DNA of 64,000 nucleotides from Paracoccus seriniphilus (GCF_028553745.1 NZ_CP067131.1:385298-449297), one strand, 5' to 3'. Counted from the stretch's first letter, positions 45,266 through 54,611 are shown. Notes: a model not told the origin generated them from the sequence alone. A program made the numbers and translations.

Positions 45266-46252
45266 TCAAAGCTGGATGATCGTTCCGCTTTTCCAGCTTT
45301 CGGTTGCAGCGTCCGCCAGAAGCTGGGCCTTCAACCCGTCCTCGATGGTCGGCACCGGCGAGCGTCCTGCGGTCAGCGCATCGACGAAATGGTGCATTTC
45401 CGCAGCATAGGCAGCCGCGTAGCGTTCGAGGAAGAAGTGCTGGGCCGGGGCAGTGGCAAAGCCGGCCTCGCCCGCCTGCTCGACCGTATGGTCCAACTGG
45501 TTGGCAGCCCGCAGCATGCCCTTCTGACCATGCACCTCGATGCGCTGGTCATAGCCATAGGTTGCACGACGTGAATTGCTGATCTGGCAGATCTTGCCGC
45601 TGGCCGTGGTCATGGTCACCGCCGCCGTATCGACATCGCCGGCCTTGCCGATCTCGGGATCGACCAGCGCCGAGCCGACAGCATGAATCTGGACCGGTTC
45701 TTCGCCCAGAAGGAAGCGCGCCATGTCCAGATCGTGGATCATCATGTCGCGGAACAGCCCGCCCGAGGTCTCGATATAGCTCAGCGGGGGGGGCGTGGGG
45801 TCGCGTGACAGGATGGTAACGATTTCAACCTCTCCCAGCGCGCCGTCATCCAGCCGTCGCTTGAGTTCGGAAAAATTCGGGTCAAATCGACGGTTGAAGG
45901 CCGTCATGAAGGGCACGCCGCAATCAGAAACAACCTTCATCAGATCACGGATGCGATCCGCCATGAGATCCACGGGTTTCTCGCAGAAGATCGCCTTGCC
46001 GGCCTTGGCCGTGGCTTCGATCAGTTCGGCATGTGTCGAGGTTGGCGTGCCGATGATCACTGCATCGACATCCTTGGATTCGATCAGCGCCTGTGCATCA
46101 AGAACCTGCGCGCCCGTCGCGTCGGCCAGTGATTGCGCTGCCTGCGGCAATGCGTCCGAAACCGCAGCGACACGCGCCGTGGACAAGCCCGCCAATGTCC
46201 TGGCATGGACCTGCCCGATCCGGCCACAGCCCAATATTCCAATGCCAATCAT
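45266..46252 (-). CDS. iolG: Gfo/Idh/MocA oxidoreductase, inositol 2-dehydrogenase-like
   Basis: A 328-residue NAD-dependent dehydrogenase. ATG 46252 has an AAGGAG site and begins the Rossmann fold IGIGILGCGRIGQVHARTL. The catalytic lysine is in IFCEKPVDLM (about residue 95) and the His/Asp pair in MIHDLDMARFLLGEEP (about residue 175), a block shared with IolG. It would oxidise myo-inositol or a similar polyol or sugar. No other iol gene is in the window. Its promoter carries an operator-like palindrome also found before the LacI gene at 35435. Confidence 0.88.
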   Translation of the reverse strand: MIGIGILGCGRIGQVHARTLAGLSTARVAAVSDALPQAAQSLADATGAQVLDAQALIESKDVDAVIIGTPTSTHAELIEATAKAGKAIFCEKPVDLMADRIRDLMKVVSDCGVPFMTAFNRRFDPNFSELKRRLDDGALGEVEIVTILSRDPTPPPLSYIETSGGLFRDMMIHDLDMARFLLGEEPVQIHAVGSALVDPEIGKAGDVDTAAVTMTTASGKICQISNSRRATYGYDQRIEVHGQKGMLRAANQLDHTVEQAGEAGFATAPAQHFFLERYAAAYAAEMHHFVDALTAGRSPVPTIEDGLKAQLLADAATESWKSGTIIQL

Positions 46253-46332
46253 TTCAGGCTCCTTCTCCCGATATTCCAGATGGGTCGAGCCGCCTCGCCT
46301 CCCGCTGCGGCCTCGCGAGAGACGATACAGAA

Positions 46333-46350
46333 ATTGCAATCGGTTGCAAT
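46333..46350. promoter_or_regulatory. LacI-type operator upstream of iolG-like gene
   Basis: ATTGCAATCGGTTGCAAT is symmetrical at 8 of 9 position pairs with a near-central CG, 81 bases before the iolG-like start. It shares the TGCAATCG core with the perfect palindrome at 35347-35360, pointing to the LacI protein encoded at 35435 as its regulator. Confidence 0.65.
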
Positions 46351-46385
46351 ACCTTTTGCACCCGGGTCATCGCCATCATCCCTGA

Positions 46386-48845
46386 TCACTGATCGTGTCG
46401 TGACGTGGCAGGCCGGACGCGACGCAGGCGCAAGGCATTGCTCACCACCAGCACGCTCGACAATGCCATGGCTCCGGCAGCCAGCATGGGTGACAACAGG
46501 ATACCGTTCAGCGGATAGAGCATTCCCGCTGCAATCGGAATCAGCAGGATGTTGTAGCCAAAGGCCCAGAACAGGTTCTGCCGGATATTGGTCATTGTCG
46601 CCCGGCTGATGGCAAAGGCATTGGCAACTGCGCCCAGATCATGCCCCATCAGCACCACATCCGCGCTTTCGATGGCAATATCGGTCCCCGTGCCGACAGC
46701 GACGCCCACGTCCGCCGAGGCCAGGGCGGGCGCGTCATTGATGCCGTCGCCAACAAAGGCCACCGCGCCCGAGCCGCGCAAACGGGTCAGTGCTGCCACC
46801 TTGCCATCGGGCATCACTTCGGCCACGACCTCGTCGATGCCCAGTTCTTGCGCCACGCGATCGGCCGTGGCCTTGCGATCACCGGTGATCATCGCGACCT
46901 TGACGCCCTGCTCATGCAGGTCCGCCACCATGCTCCGGGCGCTGTCACGGATGGGATCGGCCACCGCCGCCACGGCGACAAGATGCCCATCGCGCGCCAC
47001 GAACAGCACCGTCTTGCCCTGTCGTGCCAGTTCATCGGCACGCGACGCGAGGGCATCTGGTGCGATCTGTTCCTGCTGCATCAGATGGATGGTGCCGATC
47101 AGAATGTCGTGCCCGCCAACCGTGGCCCGCACGCCCTGCCCTGTCATCGCCCTGAAATCGTCTGCGGTTTCAAGGATCAGACCGGCCTCTCGCGCACCTT
47201 CCACGACAGCCCGCGCGACGGGATGTTCGGATTTGGCCTCGACGGCTGCCATCTGCGCCAGAACCTCGCGGCGTTCGATCCCGGCGACGACCTCGACATC
47301 GGTCAGGGTCGGGCGTCCCTCGGTCAGCGTGCCGGTCTTGTCAAAGGCCACCACATCCACGGACTGCAAGGCCTGCAGCGCGTCCCCCTTGCGGAACAGC
47401 ACACCCAATTCGGCGGCGCGCCCGGTGCCGACCATGATCGAGGTCGGCGTTGCCAGCCCCATGGCACAGGGGCAGGCGATGATCAGCACCGCCACCCCCG
47501 CCACCAGTGCATGGGCCAATCTCGGCTCGGGTCCCCACAACATCCATGCCGCAAATGCCAGCACCGCAACCGCGATGACCACCGGCACGAAATACAAGGT
47601 CACGCGGTTGACCAACCCCTGAATGGGCAGACGCGCGCCCTGCGCCTCTTCGACCATCGCAATGATCTGCGACAGCACCATATCACTGCCGACACGGGTC
47701 GCGCGAAAGGCGAAGGCACCGTTGCCATTGATGGTGCCACCCGTAACCGGCATCCCTTCCGATTTCTCGACCGGAATCGGTTCTCCGGTGATCATGCTTT
47801 CATCGACCCATGACCTACCCGAAACGACCATGCCATCGACGGCAATCCTCTCACCCGGCTGCAGATGCACGACATCGCCGACCTCGATCTGCTCGACGGG
47901 CAATTCGACCACTGCGCCATCGCGCTCGACGCGGGCGGTGCGGGCGCGCAGGCCCGACAGCTTGCGGATCGCTTCACCCGTGCGGCCCTTGGCGCGAGCT
48001 TCGAGATAGCGCCCCAGCAGCAGCAGCGCGACGATGACGGCGGCGGCCTCGAAATAGACGTTGCGGCTGGCCTCGGGCAAAAGCGCAGGCCAGAACGTCA
48101 CCACGGTCGAAAACCCATAGGCCGCAGCGGTGCCCAGGGCGACCAGAGAATTCATATCCGGCGCCCCCTTCAACAAGGCCGGCACGCCGTGGCGAAAGAA
48201 TTGCCGCCCCGGCCCGAAAAGGATCAGCGTCGTCAACAGAAACTGCAGCATCCAGGACGTTCGGATCCCGATGGTCGCCGCCACCATATCGTGAAAGCCT
48301 GGCACCACATGCCCGCCCATCTCCAGCAGGAAGACCGGCAGGGCCAGGACAGAGGCAATCAGCACATGATGTTTCAGCGCCCCGGCCTGCTGCTGCTCGT
48401 GATCCGCTGCCCTGTCCTGACCGGACTGATGTGGCTGCGCCCTGTATCCGGCATCCGCCACGATGGTGGCGATCTGCGCCGGCCCGACCTGCGGGAGATG
48501 CCGCACCTTCGCTGTGCCCGCCGCGAAATTGACCTCGGCGCCGGCAATGCCGGGTGCCGCGTTCAAGGCAGCCTCGACCCGTGCAACGCAGGAGGCGCAA
48601 GACAGACCGTCGATATCGAAGATACTTGTCTCCAGTCTTGCCGGATAGCCGGTTTCATCTAGCAGATGCTCGACGTCTTGAACCGTCAGCCTGCCGTCGT
48701 GACGGATGGTCGCGCTGGCGGTGGCCAGATTCACCTCGGCGCTTTCGACCCCTTCGCGCGCCTGCAACGCCCTTTCGACGCGACCGACACATGAGGCACA
48801 ATTCATGCCATCAACACCAATCCTGATGACCCGTTGGGACTGCAT
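46386..48845 (-). CDS. copA: Copper-exporting P1B-type ATPase
   Basis: An 819-residue Cu(I) pump. The start at 48845 follows a GGAAG site. Two N-terminal metal-binding domains carry GMNCASC and GLSCASC. The membrane site is IACPCAMGLATP, the phosphorylation site FDKTGTLTEG, with TGEPIPV, SEHPVARAV and GDGINDAPAL in order. The TM7-8 pattern NLFWAFGYN confirms copper specificity. Its promoter holds a copper-regulator (CueR) box (48882-48912). No cueR lies next to it, so the regulator is elsewhere. It is divergent from the zinc/cadmium pump. Confidence 0.97.
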   Translation of the reverse strand: MQSQRVIRIGVDGMNCASCVGRVERALQAREGVESAEVNLATASATIRHDGRLTVQDVEHLLDETGYPARLETSIFDIDGLSCASCVARVEAALNAAPGIAGAEVNFAAGTAKVRHLPQVGPAQIATIVADAGYRAQPHQSGQDRAADHEQQQAGALKHHVLIASVLALPVFLLEMGGHVVPGFHDMVAATIGIRTSWMLQFLLTTLILFGPGRQFFRHGVPALLKGAPDMNSLVALGTAAAYGFSTVVTFWPALLPEASRNVYFEAAAVIVALLLLGRYLEARAKGRTGEAIRKLSGLRARTARVERDGAVVELPVEQIEVGDVVHLQPGERIAVDGMVVSGRSWVDESMITGEPIPVEKSEGMPVTGGTINGNGAFAFRATRVGSDMVLSQIIAMVEEAQGARLPIQGLVNRVTLYFVPVVIAVAVLAFAAWMLWGPEPRLAHALVAGVAVLIIACPCAMGLATPTSIMVGTGRAAELGVLFRKGDALQALQSVDVVAFDKTGTLTEGRPTLTDVEVVAGIERREVLAQMAAVEAKSEHPVARAVVEGAREAGLILETADDFRAMTGQGVRATVGGHDILIGTIHLMQQEQIAPDALASRADELARQGKTVLFVARDGHLVAVAAVADPIRDSARSMVADLHEQGVKVAMITGDRKATADRVAQELGIDEVVAEVMPDGKVAALTRLRGSGAVAFVGDGINDAPALASADVGVAVGTGTDIAIESADVVLMGHDLGAVANAFAISRATMTNIRQNLFWAFGYNILLIPIAAGMLYPLNGILLSPMLAAGAMALSSVLVVSNALRLRRVRPATSRHDQ

Positions 48846-48881
48846 GGCGATCTTCCTTTCGTGCTTCGCCGTCATCTCGTG

Positions 48882-48912
48882 GACCTAATGCTTCCAGCGG
48901 CTGGAGGGTCAA
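48882..48912 (-). promoter_or_regulatory. CueR-type promoter of copA
   Basis: On the minus strand a TTGACC -35 box (48912-48907) and a TAGGTC -10 region (48887-48882) are separated by 19 bases holding the near-palindrome CTCCAGC-C-GCTGGAAG. The long spacer and CCAGC/GCTGG dyad are those of CueR-activated copper promoters. Confidence 0.85.
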
Positions 48913-48954
48913 TGACCATTCCACAAAAAATCGTCGCCATCTACTTCTTTGGTC

Positions 48955-48985
48955 TTGAACCTATAGTTGCTAGAGATACTAGGTT
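48955..48985 (+). promoter_or_regulatory. MerR-type promoter of the zinc/cadmium ATPase
   Basis: A TTGAAC -35 box (48955-48960) and TAGGTT -10 region (48980-48985) are 19 bases apart and enclose CTATAGTTGCTAGAG, which resembles CadR/PbrR/ZntR operators. It differs clearly from the copper box 45 bases away, so the two divergent pumps answer to different sensors. Confidence 0.75.
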
Positions 48986-49013
48986 ATGATGCGAATCTTC
49001 AGGAGATCGCGCC

Positions 49014-51161
49014 ATGGCCGACATTTCGAGTCCCGACAACCGTTTCCGGTTCAAGATCGAAGGCATGGATTGCGGAGGCTGTGTGGCCACGATCCGGACC
49101 GCGTTGGAGGGGATGCCCGGCGCAACGGATGTCGAGGTTTCTCTGCCCCGCCAGGAATTGCTTGTGACATTGCCCGACGGGGATACCACGGCAGCCGATA
49201 TCCGCCGCGTCATGGGGCGGCTTGGTTTCGGCGCTGAATGTCTTTCACATCCCGAAAAAGACAGGTCAAGGCGCAAAGGATGGCTGCAAGGCAAACCCGC
49301 CCAGCTTGCGCTGGCCGCCGGTGCGATTGTTGCGGCCCATGCCGTGTCATTCCCGTTCCCAAATGCCGAAAGGCTGGCTTTCTCCATTGCCGCGCTGGTC
49401 ACGTTGATTCCGATTGCCCTGCGCGCCATCGCCGCCGCACGGATGGGGGCCATCTTTACGATTCAGATGTTGATGACCATTGCCGCGCTCGGTGCAATCA
49501 TCATCGGCGAACCGACCGAAGCCGCTTTCGTGGTGTTCCTGTTCATTCTGGGTGAAATGCTGGAAGGCCGGGCGGCCAGGCAGGCGCAATCGGGCATCAA
49601 GGCACTTGCGGAAATGCTGCCACGACATGCATTGGTCCAGGACGCCTCGGGAAATCTGAACCAAATCGCGACCGAAGACCTGAAGATCGGACAGCAGATC
49701 ATCGTGCGGGCCGGGGATCGAATTGCGGCAGATGGCGTGATCGCCTCGGGCAGCAGCGCGGTCGATGAATCCACCATCACCGGCGAAAGCATCCCGGTGG
49801 AGAAATCCCCAGGTGATCGCGTCAACGCCGGCACCATCAACCATGACGCGACCCTGCGCATTTCGGTGGATCGTGACAGTGCCGACAACACCATCTCGCG
49901 GATCATCGCCCTGGTCGAAGAGGCCCAGGCCGCCAAGGCTCCGACCGAGAGGTTCATCGACCGCTTCTCGCGCATCTATATGCCCATCGTGATTGCCGTC
50001 TCTGCGCTGGTCGCCATCACGCCCCCGCTCTTTCTGGGCCTGGCCTGGGATGACTGGATCTATCGTGGGCTGGCGCTCTTGCTGATCGGCTGTCCCTGCG
50101 CGCTGGTGATCTCTGTCCCGGCGGCCATCGCGGCCAGTCTGGCGGCATCGGCACGCCACGGCATGCTGATCAAAGGCGGCGCCGTGCTGGAGTCCTTGGC
50201 CCACAGCAATCGCGTGGTTTTCGACAAGACCGGAACCCTGACATCGGGCAAGCCCGTCGTGACGGATTTCATCGATCTGTCGGCGGGCAGTTACGACACG
50301 CTGGCCATCGCCGCCGCCGTGGAAAGAGAGAGCTCGCACCCGCTGGCCATGGCCGTGGTGGCCCATGCGGATCAACAAGGGGTGAATCGCCTGGACGCAA
50401 GGGAGGTTACCATCCTGCCGGGCCAAGGCATGAGGGCCGTGGTCGGGGTCATGCAGATTTATGTCGGCGCGCCCGATCACGCCCCGCTGCAGGACAAGGC
50501 CGATGCTGACGCAGAGACGCAGATGTCCCGCCTGAAGGCCGAGGGCAAGACGCTGTCGGTCATCTGTGCCGACGGCATGATGATCGGACTGATCGCCCTG
50601 CGCGACGAAGCCCGCCCCGAGGCCGCAAAGGCCGTGCAGGCCCTGAAGGCCCAAGGCATGTCATCGCTGATGCTGACCGGAGACAATGAAGGTACGGCCC
50701 GCGCCCTTGCCACCCCCCTGGGAATGGCATTTCAGGCCGGCATGCTGCCACAAGACAAGGCAGGGATTGTCGCTGCCATGGCGCAATCAGACATCGTGAC
50801 CATGGTCGGCGACGGCGTCAATGATGCCCCTGCCCTTGCCGCCGCACAGGTCGGGATCGCGATCGGCTCGGGAACCGATGTCGCGATGGAGGCCGCCGAT
50901 GCTGTTCTGATGAGCAACCGGATCAGTGACCTGCCGCGCATGATCGCGAAGGCACGTGCAACGATGCGGGTGATCCGGCAGAATGTCGCGATTGCCCTTG
51001 GATTGAAACTGGTCTTTCTGATCACCACGATAGCCGGGCTGACCGGCCTCTGGCCCGCGATCATGGCCGATACCGGCGCGACCGTGCTGGTCACGCTCAA
51101 CTCCATGCGCCTGCTGCGAGACTCGGGCCGAGATATCGCCGCGCCCATGGAAACCCGATAA
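49014..51161 (+). CDS. Zinc/cadmium/lead-exporting P1B-type ATPase
   Basis: A 715-residue heavy-metal pump. The start at 49014 has an AGGAG site. One N-terminal metal-binding domain has GMDCGGC (about residue 18). The membrane site is IGCPCALVIS, the phosphorylation site FDKTGTLTSG, with TGESIPV, SSHPLAMAVV and GDGVNDAPAL. The final helix region MADTGATVLVTLNSMRLL has the Asp used by ZntA/CadA pumps for divalent ions, separating it from CopA. The MerR protein at 42694 is the best candidate activator. Confidence 0.95.
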   Translation: MADISSPDNRFRFKIEGMDCGGCVATIRTALEGMPGATDVEVSLPRQELLVTLPDGDTTAADIRRVMGRLGFGAECLSHPEKDRSRRKGWLQGKPAQLALAAGAIVAAHAVSFPFPNAERLAFSIAALVTLIPIALRAIAAARMGAIFTIQMLMTIAALGAIIIGEPTEAAFVVFLFILGEMLEGRAARQAQSGIKALAEMLPRHALVQDASGNLNQIATEDLKIGQQIIVRAGDRIAADGVIASGSSAVDESTITGESIPVEKSPGDRVNAGTINHDATLRISVDRDSADNTISRIIALVEEAQAAKAPTERFIDRFSRIYMPIVIAVSALVAITPPLFLGLAWDDWIYRGLALLLIGCPCALVISVPAAIAASLAASARHGMLIKGGAVLESLAHSNRVVFDKTGTLTSGKPVVTDFIDLSAGSYDTLAIAAAVERESSHPLAMAVVAHADQQGVNRLDAREVTILPGQGMRAVVGVMQIYVGAPDHAPLQDKADADAETQMSRLKAEGKTLSVICADGMMIGLIALRDEARPEAAKAVQALKAQGMSSLMLTGDNEGTARALATPLGMAFQAGMLPQDKAGIVAAMAQSDIVTMVGDGVNDAPALAAAQVGIAIGSGTDVAMEAADAVLMSNRISDLPRMIAKARATMRVIRQNVAIALGLKLVFLITTIAGLTGLWPAIMADTGATVLVTLNSMRLLRDSGRDIAAPMETR

Positions 51162-51170
51162 AGGCACCCC

Positions 51171-51206
51171 AACTGGCAGCCTTGTCCTGATGGCAGGTTG
51201 CCAGTT
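51171..51206. terminator. Hairpin between convergent ATPase and hydratase genes
   Basis: Perfect 8-base arms AACTGGCA and TGCCAGTT with further GCC/GGC pairing inside lie 10 bases after the ATPase stop and before the stop of the convergent hydratase beta gene. A shared terminator is the natural reading. Confidence 0.6.
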
Positions 51207-51226
51207 CGGCCGGGCCAGACGCCGGG

Positions 51227-51895
51227 TCAGCCGATCAGCTCTTCAGAGCGGTCATCGGTTTCCCCGAAGCGCTTCAGCACTGCGGGGCGCGTGCCTTCAT
51301 AGATCCGATCCAGGTTCTTGCTGATCTTCTCATTCTCGCGCTCGAACAGGCAGTTTCCCTCCATATCCGAAGCGACGATGAACGGTCCCATATGCCTGCA
51401 GCGAATGACCCACATGGCCTGCGCCAGTCCCAGTTCCTCATGCCAGTGAACCGCCTCGACATTTTCGACGCCGCGCCCCAATAGCGCGCCGGTGCCATAG
51501 CCGACGGTCGAGAGGTAGACCGCGCCATTGGGCACGAAATAGCTTCTGTAATCCTTTGAAGACATGCCGCCCTTGCCGATGATCAGCTTGGCGCCGGTCT
51601 TGGCAATCCATTCCGGCAACCATTTGGCAAAGCGGAAGGAGGCTGTCGCCGTAACGGCCCCCAGATCAAAGGTGCCATCTGCACGGATATTGGCCGCGGG
51701 CGAACAATGGAAATTGGCCGCGCTTTGCGAAGGAAGTTCCATGGGAATATTTGCCTGCTGTTCCAGCGCGCGCATGTAGACACCTTCGCGCGCCGTATAC
51801 ATCAGACCGTCAAGATAGACGATATCACCCAATCGCAGCTTGGCGATATTTTCCGCTGATGGGGTGGTGCTCAAAACGACTTCGCGCGGTTTCAT
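51227..51895 (-). CDS. Class I fumarase/tartrate dehydratase-type beta subunit
   Basis: A 222-residue protein matching the C-terminal (beta) half of class I fumarases, encoded separately as in TtdB. ATG 51895 overlaps the alpha-subunit stop by 4 bases. The swivel-domain motif is KLIIGKGGMSSKDYRSYF, with the catalytic loop VPNGAVYLSTVGYGTGALLG following. With the alpha subunit it adds water to fumarate or a fumarate analogue such as mesaconate, or dehydrates tartrate or malate. It is the last gene of the succinate-dehydrogenase-like operon. Confidence 0.9.
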   Translation of the reverse strand: MKPREVVLSTTPSAENIAKLRLGDIVYLDGLMYTAREGVYMRALEQQANIPMELPSQSAANFHCSPAANIRADGTFDLGAVTATASFRFAKWLPEWIAKTGAKLIIGKGGMSSKDYRSYFVPNGAVYLSTVGYGTGALLGRGVENVEAVHWHEELGLAQAMWVIRCRHMGPFIVASDMEGNCLFERENEKISKNLDRIYEGTRPAVLKRFGETDDRSEELIG

Positions 51896-52848
51896 CCGGC
51901 ATCCTCCAGTGCGGGTTCCCATTCCACGGTTTCACGTCGCTGATAGGGGGTGAACCAATCAGGGTCGGTGCGATATTCGACGCGCCCGTCGGGATACAGG
52001 CGGGCCACCGCGCGGCGTGATGACAGGCAGAAGGCGTGGACAGACATCTGCATGCCGCCCGTATGACAGTAACCAACCTCGATATTGCAGTCGATCACCA
52101 TGTTCTTGCCCACGAAACCCATCGCGCCCATTCCTATGGAATTGCCAAGTTCTTTCAGCTCATCCTCCAGTTGGGCGATGCCTGGGTCGGAATTGCGGCT
52201 GCCCACCGTGCGCAGGACCGCCGCACGTTTTCCCAAGACCATGCAGGTGTCCTTCGACCCGCCCAGTCCAATACCGATGATCGCGGGCTGACAGGCCAGG
52301 CCGCGCTTGCCAAAGGCGACGAGGCTGTCCAGATAGAAGCGCTTGATCCCCTCGATGCCATCCGAGGGGAACAACATCCGGTAATCGGTGCCGAACAACC
52401 CGCCCTTGTGAACCGTGATCAGATCGACCCAATCCCCTTCGGGTTCGAAACCGTATTCGATCTCGGGGGCGCCGATGCCGACATTGTTGTTGTGATCGGT
52501 GCGCCACAGCGGGTGAACCCGGTTGGGACGCAAGGGAACACCATTTGTAGCTTCAGCCGTCGCGCGGCGCAGGGCCGTTTCCAGCGCGAACATGCCGCCC
52601 TCGATCCTGGCGTCATTCCCCATCTTGATGAACCAGCGCGGCACGCCGGTATCACCGCACATGGCGCGACGGTCCTCCTTGGCCGCGACATAGTTGTCCA
52701 GCATGGCCTGCAATACGAATGAGGACAGATCGCCGTCTTCGGTTTCGGCCGCAGCCTGCAACCCCTCAAGATAATCCTCGGGGATCTCGATGGCGGCCTT
52801 GTCCATCAGGGATCGGGCCGTCTTCTGGATCAGATCAATGGAAATCAT
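51892..52848 (-). CDS. Class I fumarase/tartrate dehydratase-type alpha subunit
   Basis: A 318-residue protein of the N-terminal (alpha) half of class I, iron-sulfur fumarases. Cluster cysteines are expected in RRAMCGDTGVPRWFIK, RGLACQPAIIGIGLGGSKDT and VGYCHTGGMQMSV; all are present. Length is close to TtdA (about 300). It overlaps the beta gene and, upstream, the flavoprotein gene by 4 bases each, so oxidation or reduction by the flavoprotein and hydration by this enzyme are consecutive steps on one substrate. Confidence 0.9.
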   Translation of the reverse strand: MISIDLIQKTARSLMDKAAIEIPEDYLEGLQAAAETEDGDLSSFVLQAMLDNYVAAKEDRRAMCGDTGVPRWFIKMGNDARIEGGMFALETALRRATAEATNGVPLRPNRVHPLWRTDHNNNVGIGAPEIEYGFEPEGDWVDLITVHKGGLFGTDYRMLFPSDGIEGIKRFYLDSLVAFGKRGLACQPAIIGIGLGGSKDTCMVLGKRAAVLRTVGSRNSDPGIAQLEDELKELGNSIGMGAMGFVGKNMVIDCNIEVGYCHTGGMQMSVHAFCLSSRRAVARLYPDGRVEYRTDPDWFTPYQRRETVEWEPALEDAG

Positions 52849-54608
52849 GCTTGTGCCACCAGTGTTTCGGGTTCGCCTTCCGGCAGGATGGTTTCGCCCG
52901 GTCGGACGATGGTGAAGCGGACGGGGCTTCTTTCGACCTCGATGACGCCATTCTGCTGACGCGCCATGGTGAAATAGGACTCTTCAAGCGCCCCCGCCTC
53001 GGGGAAGTCCTCGCGGAAATGCGCCCCGCGAGAGTTCTCACGGGCGATGCCCGCCTTGGTGATGACCTCGGAAACCTCGGTCAGAGAAGCCATGTTCAGC
53101 CAGTCATGCCAGGTCAGATTGAAGGCGAGATTCGAGGCATCCACCCCGGTTTCCAGCAGTTCGGCGCGAATTTCGTCAATGCGTTTCAGGCCGCGCTCCA
53201 TGCCGGGGCCGGTGCGCATCACGCCGACATCCTCCCACATCGCTTCCTGCAATCGTGATCGCAGGCTCAGGACATGGCCGGGCTTTTTCCCCAACGGCCG
53301 CAGCGCCCGGTCGACCTCGGCCGCCAGCACCGCTTCATCAGGGTCGCGCAGGCTGGTCATGGCGCGGATATCCATGCCCATGACATCGCCCGCAACGCCG
53401 CCATAGACGGTGGAATTGGCAACACCATTGCCGCCCAGTCGGTTTGATCCATGCGCCCCGCCCGCATCCTCGCCAGCGACATACAGGCCTTCGATCGCGG
53501 TTCGGGTGTCAGGATCAACGACCACGCCGCCCATGAAGTAATGCGCCGTCGGCACGACCTCGACCTTGCCGGCGGCCAGATCGAAGCCGCTGTCTTCACA
53601 GCGTTTCACCATCCCGTTGAATTTCTTGCGGACATTGTCTGGCCCCAGATGCGCCATGGAAATGAACATGCCCACCTGGTCGGGGTCATTGTTCTTGCGC
53701 ATCTCGGCATAGATCCCCCGGCTGACCACATCGCGGGTCGCGCGTTCGCCGCGAGGGTCATAGTCGAACATGAACCGGTCGCCGCGCGCATTCAGCAATT
53801 GCCCGCCTGCCCCGCGCAGCCCTTCCTCGAGAACCGTGCCGGTCATGCGGGTATACTCTCCGGCAAGCAGACCGGTCGGGTGGAACTGAACCATCTCCAT
53901 GTCGCGCAGGGGCAGCCCAAGGCGCAGGGCCATGGCCAGACCGTCCATGGTCTTGTCACCCGATGGCGTGTGATATTTGTACATGGTCGGACCGCCGCCT
54001 GTCCCCATCATCACTGTCTTTGCACGCACGAAGCGGAAGGTGCCGCTGCGCATGTCGATGAACAGAACCCCCGCCAAGGCGGAGCCATCGGCCGTCGGGA
54101 TCAACCCGATCGCACGATGTTCCTGCAGCTTTTCAATCGGACGAGACAGCACCTGCTCCATCAGGCGATTGATGATCTCGATTCCGGTCAGATCACCCTT
54201 GTGCACGGTCCTGTCGGCAGTTTGCCCGGCAAAGGCCTTGTGATGCAGCTGTCCATCGGCCTCGCGGTCGAAGAAACAGCCGACCTCGTTTTCCAGCTCG
54301 CGCACCCGGACAACGGCCTGCTCGCACAGCCTCCAGGCCATGTCCTGATCAGGCAGCCACTTGCCGCCGTGAATCGTATCCATGAAGTGGCGCTCGACGC
54401 TGTCACCCCGGCCAAGCGCCACATTATAGCCGCCCTGCACCATCCGGGTGCAGCCGCATTTGCCGATCAGCCCCTTGACCGCAATGGTCACACGTGTCCC
54501 GGGCGGCGCCGATCTCTGGGCATGCAAAGCCGCAAACAACCCCGCACCGCCAGAGCCAAGGATCAGAATGTCGGTATCGTGGCGGTCGATTTCGATTTTC
54601 AAAGGCAT
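52845..54608 (-). CDS. Succinate dehydrogenase/fumarate reductase-like flavoprotein subunit, FAD-linking His absent
   Basis: A 587-residue FAD protein of the SdhA/FrdA family. The FAD site is ILILGSGGAGLFAALHAQ (residues 14-31). Substrate and catalytic parts include MVQFHPTGLL, EGLRGAGGQ and GAHGSNRLGGNG. Where SdhA/FrdA have the His that carries covalent FAD (HTxxAQGG), this protein has Cys53 (CTRMVQGG), so FAD is probably not covalently bound. That is a strong difference from standard respiratory enzymes. It is encoded with a B-type iron-sulfur subunit, two membrane subunits and a class I hydratase. Confidence 0.92.
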   Translation of the reverse strand: MPLKIEIDRHDTDILILGSGGAGLFAALHAQRSAPPGTRVTIAVKGLIGKCGCTRMVQGGYNVALGRGDSVERHFMDTIHGGKWLPDQDMAWRLCEQAVVRVRELENEVGCFFDREADGQLHHKAFAGQTADRTVHKGDLTGIEIINRLMEQVLSRPIEKLQEHRAIGLIPTADGSALAGVLFIDMRSGTFRFVRAKTVMMGTGGGPTMYKYHTPSGDKTMDGLAMALRLGLPLRDMEMVQFHPTGLLAGEYTRMTGTVLEEGLRGAGGQLLNARGDRFMFDYDPRGERATRDVVSRGIYAEMRKNNDPDQVGMFISMAHLGPDNVRKKFNGMVKRCEDSGFDLAAGKVEVVPTAHYFMGGVVVDPDTRTAIEGLYVAGEDAGGAHGSNRLGGNGVANSTVYGGVAGDVMGMDIRAMTSLRDPDEAVLAAEVDRALRPLGKKPGHVLSLRSRLQEAMWEDVGVMRTGPGMERGLKRIDEIRAELLETGVDASNLAFNLTWHDWLNMASLTEVSEVITKAGIARENSRGAHFREDFPEAGALEESYFTMARQQNGVIEVERSPVRFTIVRPGETILPEGEPETLVAQA

Positions 54609-54611
54609 GGC

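Noticed and set aside
48941..49453. 170-codon minus-strand frame over the start of the zinc/cadmium pump
   Set aside because: It covers the MerR-type promoter and the N-terminal metal-binding domain of the real gene; composition is shadow-like.
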